From: JAAYAY01 sp964429355
Lineage (GTDB): Bacteria; Planctomycetota; Planctomycetia; Pirellulales; Thermoguttaceae
Reading direction: 5' to 3'
Length of the DNA: 11,818 nt
Assembly (NCBI GenBank): GCA_964429355.1
Contig: CAYSCH010000299.1
Span: forward strand, 1-11,818
Positions 1 to 6,621 of the stretch are shown in pieces. The stretch's first letter is position 1. Each line of letters begins with the position of its first letter. The notes under the pieces were generated by a model. The model made no database searches. It was given only the letters and a program-made list of their open reading frames with translations, and was not told the DNA's origin. Both the position numbers and the translations under genes were made by a program.

Positions 1-600
1 CCTCAAACGGCCAGCGACCTCCTCGCGCCCGGCGAAGCCCAGTTGACGCCCCAAGGAACTGACTCGGTTTCTCGGGTCGAGTTCCAAACCAGCGAGGGAA
101 CCTTCACGGTCACGCTGCATCGTGATCGCGTTGCCAATACCGTCAAGAATTTCCTCGATTACGTGGATTCGGGCTACTACAACGGCACCATTTTCCACGA
201 AGTCACCCCCGGCTATGCCGTCGTCGCCGGCAAGTACATCATGGACGGCGACAATATGCTGGTGAAGGAGGAGGGCCGCAATCCGACCATTCGGAATGAG
301 TCAGAGAATGCCGCTCCCAACAAGGCCGGGACGATTGGCATGGCCAGAGAACCGGAAGACGCCGACTCGGCGAGGTGTCAGTTCTACTTCAATCTGACAG
401 ACAATTCGGGTCTCGATTACCGTCCCAACGATGGGACCGAACCCATCTGGCAGACCGTCGGCTACTGTGTCTTTGGCGAGGTAGAAGGGGATGGGCTGAA
501 AGTACTTGAGAAGATCGCCAGCAAGGAGGTCACAACCCGGAAAGAACTGAACCACGTCCCCGTTGTGCCAATCACAATCATCGGCGTCCGAAAACTCTAG
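1..600 (+). CDS. Divergent cyclophilin-type peptidyl-prolyl isomerase, 5'-truncated by the window edge
   Basis: The reading frame is open from base 1 to the TAG at 598-600, so the gene very likely starts upstream. The TTG at 43 is only a possible start and lies in a linker-like stretch. From about base 73 the protein follows the bacterial cyclophilin (PpiA/PpiB) pattern: a VEFQTSEGTFTVTL strand, TVKNFLDYV, GYYNGTIFH, an IRNES-type loop, GTIGMAR, QFYFNL and GYCVFGEV near the end. Cyclophilins isomerise Xaa-Pro bonds during protein folding. Several active-site positions are altered. The arginine of the FHR motif is Glu (FHEV, Glu codon at 199-201), and the following F/M/Q set reads Y/A/V. The Gln-Phe of the QFFI-like motif is kept. 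Fold assignment is confident but catalytic activity is doubtful. The compartment cannot be judged without the N-terminus. Its nearest downstream neighbour is the zinc-ribbon gene, 155 bases away with its own promoter candidate. Confidence 0.9.
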   Translation, partial: PQTASDLLAPGEAQLTPQGTDSVSRVEFQTSEGTFTVTLHRDRVANTVKNFLDYVDSGYYNGTIFHEVTPGYAVVAGKYIMDGDNMLVKEEGRNPTIRNESENAAPNKAGTIGMAREPEDADSARCQFYFNLTDNSGLDYRPNDGTEPIWQTVGYCVFGEVEGDGLKVLEKIASKEVTTRKELNHVPVVPITIIGVRKL

Positions 601-624
601 CCAACCTTCCCATTTTATCTAACT

Positions 625-657
625 CCTACTCTGGACGGAATTCTCGACCACAGTAGG
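625..657 (+). terminator. Hairpin downstream of the cyclophilin gene
   Basis: Inverted repeat CCTACTCTGG (625-634) and CCACAGTAGG (648-657): ten positions with one C-C mismatch and a 13-base loop, starting 25 bases after the stop codon. No T-run follows, so it is either a weak or factor-assisted terminator or simply an mRNA 3'-end structure. Confidence 0.35.
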
Positions 658-676
658 TCACAATGCCCATGAACTG

Positions 677-705
677 TTGAAAATCTGACAGATTCTTGGT
701 AGCAT
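677..705 (+). promoter_or_regulatory. Sigma70-like promoter for the zinc-ribbon gene
   Basis: TTGAAA (677-682, five of six matches to TTGACA), a 17-base spacer, then TAGCAT (700-705, four of six to TATAAT). This would start transcription near 712 and give a leader of roughly 45 bases before the ATG at 756. It sits between the cyclophilin hairpin and the next gene, where a promoter is expected. No other -35/-10 pair in the spacer looks as good. The call rests on consensus matching only. Confidence 0.45.
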
Positions 706-755
706 CTTCAGCTGAGGGCTGAATCGGTAGGAGTCGGTTTGACAGGAGGTCCGCC

Positions 756-1004
756 ATGGCCAACTCTATCTATTTCGTGCAAGAGTGCCCTACGTGTGGC
801 CGACGGCTTCAGATTCGCGTCGAATACCTTGGTCGACAAGTGGTCTGTCAGCATTGCCGCGGAAAGCTCAAGGCTCAGGATCCTGAGACCTCTCGTTACC
901 CCGGCTGCAGCGAAGCCCAACAGCTTCTGCGCCACGCGGAAGAGTTGCTTCGCGATGCCTCCCGTCACGTCCTGGCCCACAATCGGGTGCCTTATCCGCG
1001 ATAG
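756..1004 (+). CDS. Small zinc-ribbon protein (82 aa), planctomycete type
   Basis: The ATG at 756 is preceded by AGGAGGT at 744-750 with a five-base spacer, a strong ribosome binding site that fixes the start. The protein carries two CxxC knuckles, CPTC (residues 9-12) and CQHC (residues 32-35), about 20 residues apart. This arrangement binds one structural zinc ion. Between them lies a basic strand pair (RRLQIRVEYLGRQVV). The C-terminal half (about 48-82) contains a short amphipathic helix (EAQQLLRHAEELLRDA) and no further cysteines. From memory, near-identical N-termini occur in many planctomycete genomes, either as short proteins or at the front of larger ones. The function is unknown; nucleic-acid or protein binding would be a guess. 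There is no signal peptide or membrane segment, so it is probably cytoplasmic. It converges on aroA, whose stop lies 57 bases away. Confidence 0.85.
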   Translation: MANSIYFVQECPTCGRRLQIRVEYLGRQVVCQHCRGKLKAQDPETSRYPGCSEAQQLLRHAEELLRDASRHVLAHNRVPYPR

Positions 1005-1061
1005 CCTGCCGGGGTTCTGCATGGTTTGCCTTTGCTGAGATAGCAGTCTCCGGTCGGTTCA

Positions 1062-2339
1062 TCACGCACGTGCCTGTGTCACTTCCTTCAGATCCCGGAA
1101 GAATTCGGGATACGTCTTGCCGGTGCAGCCTGGATCGCGGATCACGATGCCCGGCTGCCTCAGCCCCACAAGGGCCAGACTCATCGCCATTCGGTGATCG
1201 TTGTAAGTTTCGATCTCGGCGGGCCGGAGCGGGGCGGGCATGATAGTCAGCCCGTCGGACTCTTCCTTCACAGTGACCCCCAGCTTCCGCAGTTCGGTAG
1301 CCAAGGCGCGGATGCGATCCGTCTCCTTGTGGCGAATATGTCCAACTCCCGTCACGCGCGTCGGCCCCTCGGCAAAGACGGCTGCCGCCGCCAACGTCTG
1401 CACGGTGTCGCTGATCGCGTTCATATCGACCTCGATTCCCCGCAGTCGGCCACCGACTACCGTGATCCGGTCGGCTTCCCAGAGGACCTCGCAGCCCATC
1501 GACTCCAGACAATCGCAGAACCCGACATCTCCCTGGAGGCTGGATCGGCTCAGACCTTCCACCGTCACCCGCCCTCCAGTGATCGCGGCGGCAGCAAAGA
1601 AATAGCTTGCCGCCGAAGCATCGGGCTCGATGGCGTAGTCTGTTCCCACGTAGGTTTGTGGAGCTGGAATCGTGAATCGCTGAAGTTCCTGGCCATCGAC
1701 CACCGCTCCAAACGATCGCATTACCGCCAAGGTCATATCCACATAGGGCTTTGAGACAAGATCGCCCTCCACAATCAGTTCGACGGGCGCCCGGGCGCAG
1801 GGTGAAGCCATGAGGAGTCCGCTGAGGAACTGGCTCGAAATGTCGCCGGCCACTCGCGCAATTCCCCCCGCCAGCCCTTTCCCATAAACGACAACCGGCG
1901 GACATCCGGTGCCTCGTTCGCTTGTTGCGTCAGCTCCCAATTGAATGAGTGCATCCAGGAGATCACCGATCGGACGCTCACGCATCCGTTCTGTTCCGTC
2001 CAGGCGGATCGGCCCTTCGGCCAACGTGGCCAGCGCCGTCAGAAACCGTACCGACGTACCGCTGTTGGCAATGTACAGCTCGGCACCCGCGACAGACGGC
2101 CGCCCCGCACAGCCCACAACCTGAGCCGTATCGCGATCGTGATCGATCCTCAGGCCGAGCCGGCGGAGCGAGTCGATCATGACACGAGTATCCTCGCTGT
2201 CGAGTACCCCGCGCAGGATCGACTCCCCTCTCGCCAATCCCGCGCAGATCAGCGCGCGGTTCGTAATGCTCTTGGAACCCGGTGGACGGATTGTCCCCCG
2301 CACGGGTCCCGATACCTGGATTTCAATTGAATCGTTCAA
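1062..2339 (-). CDS. aroA: 3-phosphoshikimate 1-carboxyvinyltransferase (EPSP synthase)
   Basis: Transfers the enolpyruvyl group of PEP to shikimate-3-phosphate, step six of the cytoplasmic shikimate pathway to chorismate and aromatic amino acids. At 425 residues it has the family's usual length. Family signatures run in order: PPGSKSITNR (residues 19-28, substrate-binding Lys, Ser and Arg), NSGTSVRFL, RMRERPI, SSQFLSG, EPDASAASYF, the catalytic Asp in MNAISD, KETDR, YNDHRMAM and CTGKTYPEF. I chose the TTG at 2337-2339 because GGAGA lies six bases before it. The open frame runs on to about 2726 but would then overlap the upstream propeller gene and add 129 residues absent from the family. The Pro that follows the NAGTxxR motif (Pro101 in E. 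coli) is Phe here. It follows the propeller gene by 122 bases on the same strand and may be the last gene of the operon or have its own promoter. Confidence 0.95.
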   Translation of the reverse strand: MNDSIEIQVSGPVRGTIRPPGSKSITNRALICAGLARGESILRGVLDSEDTRVMIDSLRRLGLRIDHDRDTAQVVGCAGRPSVAGAELYIANSGTSVRFLTALATLAEGPIRLDGTERMRERPIGDLLDALIQLGADATSERGTGCPPVVVYGKGLAGGIARVAGDISSQFLSGLLMASPCARAPVELIVEGDLVSKPYVDMTLAVMRSFGAVVDGQELQRFTIPAPQTYVGTDYAIEPDASAASYFFAAAAITGGRVTVEGLSRSSLQGDVGFCDCLESMGCEVLWEADRITVVGGRLRGIEVDMNAISDTVQTLAAAAVFAEGPTRVTGVGHIRHKETDRIRALATELRKLGVTVKEESDGLTIMPAPLRPAEIETYNDHRMAMSLALVGLRQPGIVIRDPGCTGKTYPEFFRDLKEVTQARA

Positions 2340-2415
2340 TGTCGATCTCCTGCCTGGGCGTGTCAGACGATTGCGCAGAAGGAAGCCCGGTGTTCCTGAA
2401 AGGATAACCCCTATG

Positions 2416-2425
2416 GGAACGTTCC
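2416..2425. repeat. Perfect 10-base palindrome between the propeller gene and aroA
   Basis: GGAACGTTCC reads the same on both strands and lies in the 122-base spacer upstream of aroA, 77 bases before its TTG start. It could be an operator half-site pair or chance. No convincing promoter could be placed next to it. Confidence 0.25.
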
Positions 2426-2461
2426 GTGCGGTGGGGCGGGATCCACAGCCATGCCATTCTC

Positions 2462-3682
2462 TCAGAGCCTTGGGATCGCAACCTTGAGTAGCTGCGTGTC
2501 GTTTCGGAGATAGAGCGCCCCGTTCGTTGCGACGGGCGAGGCCAGGATGCCTTTCCCTACGAAATTCGTGCTCACCAGCTCGCCCTTCTCTCCCAGCCGT
2601 ACCACGAACACGTTGCCTTCGTAGCTGGCCACATAGGCATACTCGCCGGCCACCAGCGGCGTTGCCCAGACGGCGCCTTCCAACCGCACGTCCCAGAGCT
2701 TTCGACCGCTCTCCAAGTCGGCACATGTGAGAATCGCCGGATTTCGCACCTGCAAAATCCGGTTCCCAAACGCCACCGGGCTCGAATTATTGCCGCGAAG
2801 TCTCGCTTCAAACCACGTCGGCTCCAGGGTCCGGCCAGCGGGATCGTATTGGAACGCTTGGATTCCGTTGGCGGGGAAATAGACGCCATTTCCGCATGTC
2901 GTCACGCTGGCGATCGTATGCGAGGAGGCCTCGAAGCGAAACAGTTCTTTGCCCGTCTGCCACTCGTGACCGGTCAGGGCCGACCGGCCGTGGAGCAGGA
3001 TCACGTCGGCGTCGGGCGTCGCGCCCCGAAGTACCGTCGGCGACGACCAGATGGCGCCGTGATCTCGCGGGAGTTGCCAGCGAGTCAGCCCGTTTTCCTG
3101 ATCGATCGCTGCCACAAAAGACTCCCCCTGGTTCTCACATTGGGCGACGACAACCTCGCCCACGACCAGCGGCGACGATGCCATACCCACGTCGTTCCGG
3201 GTGGAAGGGCATTCATACGCCAGTCCACGGAACCATTTCAGATTCCCGTCGAGGTCGAAGCACGCCAGGTCGTTGGAGGAATAGAGGGCGAAGATCCGCT
3301 TTCCGTTCGAGGCCGGCGTGTTGTTGGCCACGGCCCCCATCGGGTTGGATTGGGTGTGGCCCGTGGCCCACAATTGGCGGTGCCAGATCGTGGTGCCGTC
3401 GGCTGTGTCGAGGGCCACCAGGTGGAGCCGATCCTCGCGAGCGCCGCTCGAAGCAGTCACGAACACGCGATCTCCCACCACGATCGGCGAGGCCGGTCCG
3501 CGGCCAGGAAGTTCTACCTTCCAGGCAACGTTCTTCCCGTCGCCGAACTCGGTGGGCAGACCCGACTCCTCGCAGCAACTGGTGTTGTCGGTGCCGCGAA
3601 ACTGCAGCCAGTCGGCACCGCTGCCGAGAGTCACAGCCGCCAGCCAGAGGATGACTTGAATTCTCACGCTGTCGATTCTCAT
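2462..3682 (-). CDS. Exported PQQ-like beta-propeller repeat protein
   Basis: A 406-residue protein with an N-terminal signal peptide (residues 1-23: charged MRIDSVR, hydrophobic VILWLAAVTLG, then SGA before DWLQFRG). The rest is a series of propeller blades with the PQQ_2/YVTN-like pattern: ASPIVVGDRVFV, VALDTADGTTIW, SSPLVVGEVVV, AAIDQENGLTRW, SSPTVLRG, TCADLESGRKLW, ATPLVAGEYAYV, ASPVATNGALYL. About seven blades can be counted. Such proteins usually act as scaffolds or binding platforms outside the cytoplasm. I see no dehydrogenase-specific residues and no haem site, so an enzyme role is not supported. The frame stays open to an ATG at 3748 that overlaps the upstream stop as ATGA, which would allow translational coupling. 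That start puts 22 polar residues before the signal peptide, so I prefer 3682; neither start has a strong ribosome site. It follows the HEAT/jelly-roll gene directly. Confidence 0.85.
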   Translation of the reverse strand: MRIDSVRIQVILWLAAVTLGSGADWLQFRGTDNTSCCEESGLPTEFGDGKNVAWKVELPGRGPASPIVVGDRVFVTASSGAREDRLHLVALDTADGTTIWHRQLWATGHTQSNPMGAVANNTPASNGKRIFALYSSNDLACFDLDGNLKWFRGLAYECPSTRNDVGMASSPLVVGEVVVAQCENQGESFVAAIDQENGLTRWQLPRDHGAIWSSPTVLRGATPDADVILLHGRSALTGHEWQTGKELFRFEASSHTIASVTTCGNGVYFPANGIQAFQYDPAGRTLEPTWFEARLRGNNSSPVAFGNRILQVRNPAILTCADLESGRKLWDVRLEGAVWATPLVAGEYAYVASYEGNVFVVRLGEKGELVSTNFVGKGILASPVATNGALYLRNDTQLLKVAIPRL

Positions 3683-3744
3683 GCAATTCTGATTCCGAGG
3701 ACAAAAACCACTCGATTTCCACCAGTCTGCTGAAGACACAGGCC

Positions 3745-4902
3745 TCATCTCGTCGGGCGAATACCGCCGCCGATCGCGTCGCAGACTCGCAGGTAGAAAC
3801 CGAATTCCTCCGTCCAGTCCTGGGTCTGGGCGTTCTGGCAGAGTTTCACCAGGATTCGATTGCTGCCCGCCTTGAGCACCACGTCGGCCTGATACTGATC
3901 GAAGGGCGAACCGGCATGATACACCTCATGCTCACCGACGACGTTTCCATTCAACCAGATCTTGATGGCATTGATCGAAGACGCTCGAATCTGCGCCTTC
4001 TGCTCGGTCGCTGAATGGAACTCGGCGACCGCGTAGGCCACAATTTCGCGTTCTTGGAGCTTGTCGGAGATCCGGACGAGCGATCCCTTGAGGGCCTCAT
4101 AGAGATCGGCTTTTCCGTCCGGCTTGTCGGAGTGGTACGGCAGCCAAGTGACGTCCCCGTGTTTTCCCTCATAGCGCCCATCGGGGTCAAACTTCTCTTC
4201 CGGGGCATAGCCCCGGGCAAATCCGGCTTCGCCCGCGTTGTCAAACGGTCCGATCACCAGCCAATCGACGATCAGCCCGTCGTGGGCTACAAGGTCGACC
4301 TCGTGACCGAGCTTCTTCAGTCGTCCCGCCAGCAGGCTGACCTGATCGCGATCGCGAGCGGCAGCGAACGCGTCGTTGAGAATCTTCGCGGCATCGTCGT
4401 TGTTCTCCGCCACGACCGCCTTCTCCGCCTGTTCGATCAGACGGGCGACCGCATCCCGCCGTAGTTCGATGCTGGGGTCGTTCACGAATTGGGGAACTAT
4501 TCTCTCTTCCGCCGAAGCGTCGACCTTCAGCAGCCATTCGTAGGCCAGACGCCGCCCCTTCGGATCGTGCGACGTTTCCAGCACAAATTTCTCCAGAGCC
4601 GCCTGCGGGAGCGCTCGTTTGTCGTGCACGGCTCGCTCGCAAACGGCATCGATGGCCGTGCGGATCCAATTGGCTGCCAGCGGGTTGGCTCCGTCGAGTG
4701 CGGCCAGCAGCTCGGGAACCCGGCTTGCATCGACCGCCACCGCCTCCTGCCAGGCATCGGCCGCCGCCTCGTTGCCCGCTCCCATCGGCCCCACTGCCCG
4801 CAGGGTGCTGAGCGTGTCAGCCAGGTCTGCGCCGGCTGTCATCCCGGCAATCAGCCCTATCAGGATCACTTCTGCGGCGATCGAGTTCTTCCATAGGCTC
4901 AT
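3745..4902 (-). CDS. Secreted protein with HEAT-like helices and a C-terminal jelly-roll-like domain
   Basis: 385 residues, with no named family I can assign with certainty. Residues 1-24 form a signal peptide (WKNS, hydrophobic VILIGLIAGMTAG, Ala before Asp). Residues about 30-195 are helical and resemble HEAT/armadillo repeats, for example VPELLAALDGANPLAANWI and DPSIELRRDAVARLIEQAEK. From about 205 the protein turns beta-rich: DWLVIGPFDN (213-222), YEGKHGDVTWLPY (244-256), then a segment IKIWLNGNVVGEHEVY (313-328) followed by LKAGSNRILVKL (343-354). That last stretch resembles carbohydrate-binding or PA14-type jelly rolls described in planctomycete exported proteins. The start at 4902 is preceded by GAGGAAA about 10 bases upstream. 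It begins 27 bases after the polyferredoxin stop, and its own stop touches the propeller frame, so it belongs to the operon. It probably acts in the periplasm; partner and ligand are unknown. Confidence 0.8.
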   Translation of the reverse strand: MSLWKNSIAAEVILIGLIAGMTAGADLADTLSTLRAVGPMGAGNEAAADAWQEAVAVDASRVPELLAALDGANPLAANWIRTAIDAVCERAVHDKRALPQAALEKFVLETSHDPKGRRLAYEWLLKVDASAEERIVPQFVNDPSIELRRDAVARLIEQAEKAVVAENNDDAAKILNDAFAAARDRDQVSLLAGRLKKLGHEVDLVAHDGLIVDWLVIGPFDNAGEAGFARGYAPEEKFDPDGRYEGKHGDVTWLPYHSDKPDGKADLYEALKGSLVRISDKLQEREIVAYAVAEFHSATEQKAQIRASSINAIKIWLNGNVVGEHEVYHAGSPFDQYQADVVLKAGSNRILVKLCQNAQTQDWTEEFGFYLRVCDAIGGGIRPTR

Positions 4903-4929
4903 CGAAGCGCTTTCCTCGTTTCATCAGGA

Positions 4930-6621
4930 TCATTCCGGCAAGCCGCCCATTGCGTAAGGATTCGCCTCCCCCGAGGCCTCGCCGGCTTCAGGACTTCCTT
5001 CCGCTGCCGCGGACCGAAGATTAAGGAACGGAGGCCCAAACAGCGACCGCGTCTCGTTGGCGCTCACCACGTGTATCGCCGGCTCGTCTTTGAAAGTGCA
5101 GTCCGTCACACAGCCACCACAACCCGTGCAAAGATCTGGATCGACGATCGGCTGGCTCACGATCTTCGTCCGCTGCTTCTTGCCGTCGTGGAACTCGATC
5201 TCCACGTCGACCAGGCGGATCGCCTTTTCCGGAGCCGGACAGGCCTCCACGCATGTGCCGCAATCCCGGCCGTAGGCATAGGGAATGCACCGCGACTGGT
5301 CGATCACGGCAATGCCGATCTTGACCGCATGCTTTTCCTCCACGGTCAGTGGACTGATCGCACCGGTTGGGCAAACGTGGCCGCAGAGCGTGCAGTCGTA
5401 CTCGCAACGGCCCAGGCGGGCAACGGCGTGAGGCGTCCACAGCCCTTCCAGTCCCGCCTCCGCCAGCGTGGGCTGCAGACAGCCCGTCGGGCAAATCCTC
5501 ATGCACATACCGCAGCCCGTGCAGCGACTCAAAAACTCCCGTTCCGGCAGCGAACCCGGCGGGCGGACCAGACGCTCGCTCCCCATGGACCCACGGGCCT
5601 GGGGCGTCGCACGCAATACAAACGTGCCTGCCACCCCGGCCAACGCTGCTCCAATCGTGCCCCGGAGGAACCGGCGTCGGGAACGGCTCGCGGCCGCGCC
5701 CGTTACAGCCGCAGGATCGCGGCGCCATGGCCGCACCAGACGAAATCCCAGCCCTTCGTGGCGGCAGGCCGGAGTGCAGTTGAGACACCCGAAACACTCG
5801 GCCGCATTCCACTGGCCCCCAGGTGCTCCCGTCGCAGCTCCGTGGCAACTCAGCCCGCACAGATCGCACTGGTTGCACTGGGCGGAAGTCGTCCGCCGCT
5901 GGAGGAACGGGCGAACGGCCAATACGCCCAACATCGCACCCAATGGACATACGTAGCGGCACCAGAATCGCGGCTGCACCCGATTCAGGGCCATGATCAG
6001 GAAGAACAGACCGAGTACCAGGCTGCTTCCCAGGAAGGCCTGGCGTTCCACTTCGGTTACGTTCTCGCGCAGATACTGCCGCACCGGTTCGCTCAGCCCC
6101 AGGGCCGCCGAACCGTCTTCCAGTATCCATTGCGCGCCGGGCAGGAGCCCAACGACCGTCGTCCGATACAGGAGTACCAGCGGATCGAGCACTGCACCGC
6201 TATGGACTCCCAATCCGGCCATGACCAAAATCGCCACCAACAAGTAATACTTGGTCAATTGCCACCGAGACCAATGCTGTGGCGCCCGCTTCCGAGGCCA
6301 GAAGAACTCCAGCACACGCCCGGCGATCGCGTTGAGTGTGCCCAACGGGCAGAACCATCCGCAAAAGACGCGTCCCAGGAGCAGCGTCAGCACCACCGTG
6401 ACCAGCGAGGCCAGCAGAACCGCCGGAACGGCGTGCCCGGCGAGCCACGTCATCGCCAGCACCAGCGGATCGAGCAGGAAGAAGCCCTGCAGCCAGATGC
6501 CCGGGGAGGTGTCGCCCTGGCGGCGCGCCAGGAGAACCAATCCAAAGAACAACAGCAAGGCCCCGATCTGCACGATCCGCCTCAGCAGGGCACCGGTGAA
6601 CACGCTTCGTCGCCGGCTCAT
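4930..6621 (-). CDS. Membrane polyferredoxin, NapH-like and NapG/MauM-like halves fused
   Basis: 563 residues. The N-terminal half resembles NapH/CcoG-type membrane ferredoxins. Hydrophobic segments lie near 15-33, 64-84, 123-140 and 196-214. Two signature motifs, FCGWFCPLG (86-94) and WCRYVCPLG (220-228), are followed by two 4Fe-4S cysteine sets (249-259 and 276-286). A second part begins with RRRFLRG (315-321) and a hydrophobic stretch to about 337, like a Tat signal or anchor. It continues as a NapG/MauM-type ferredoxin with four cysteine clusters (367-377, 406-417, 445-461, 498-508). In the Nap system NapH and NapG are separate proteins that pass electrons from quinol to periplasmic carriers, so a similar electron-relay role is inferred. 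No nap reductase is nearby. The ATG overlaps the DUF362 stop as ATGA, with GGAG seven bases upstream, so the two are probably translationally coupled. The C-terminal tail (about 535-563) is low-complexity. Confidence 0.88.
   Translation of the reverse strand: MSRRRSVFTGALLRRIVQIGALLLFFGLVLLARRQGDTSPGIWLQGFFLLDPLVLAMTWLAGHAVPAVLLASLVTVVLTLLLGRVFCGWFCPLGTLNAIAGRVLEFFWPRKRAPQHWSRWQLTKYYLLVAILVMAGLGVHSGAVLDPLVLLYRTTVVGLLPGAQWILEDGSAALGLSEPVRQYLRENVTEVERQAFLGSSLVLGLFFLIMALNRVQPRFWCRYVCPLGAMLGVLAVRPFLQRRTTSAQCNQCDLCGLSCHGAATGAPGGQWNAAECFGCLNCTPACRHEGLGFRLVRPWRRDPAAVTGAAASRSRRRFLRGTIGAALAGVAGTFVLRATPQARGSMGSERLVRPPGSLPEREFLSRCTGCGMCMRICPTGCLQPTLAEAGLEGLWTPHAVARLGRCEYDCTLCGHVCPTGAISPLTVEEKHAVKIGIAVIDQSRCIPYAYGRDCGTCVEACPAPEKAIRLVDVEIEFHDGKKQRTKIVSQPIVDPDLCTGCGGCVTDCTFKDEPAIHVVSANETRSLFGPPFLNLRSAAAEGSPEAGEASGEANPYAMGGLPE

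Noticed and set aside
43..45. TTG start for the cyclophilin gene
   Set aside because: The frame is open to base 1 and no clear ribosome site precedes the TTG, so truncation by the window edge is more likely.
1005..1061. Bidirectional terminator between the zinc-ribbon gene and aroA
   Set aside because: Only a four-base GAGA/TCTC stem can be drawn, and there is no T-run on either strand.
868..1905. 345-codon minus-strand frame overlapping aroA and the zinc-ribbon gene
   Set aside because: Same strand as aroA but another frame. It is Arg/Gly-rich with no family signature; aroA and the zinc-ribbon gene explain the region.
2340..2726. 129-residue N-terminal extension of aroA
   Set aside because: Outside the family, overlaps the propeller gene, and a good ribosome site marks the TTG at 2339.
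2849..3733. 294-codon plus-strand frame opposite the propeller gene
   Set aside because: Compositional shadow of the propeller coding sequence with no domain.
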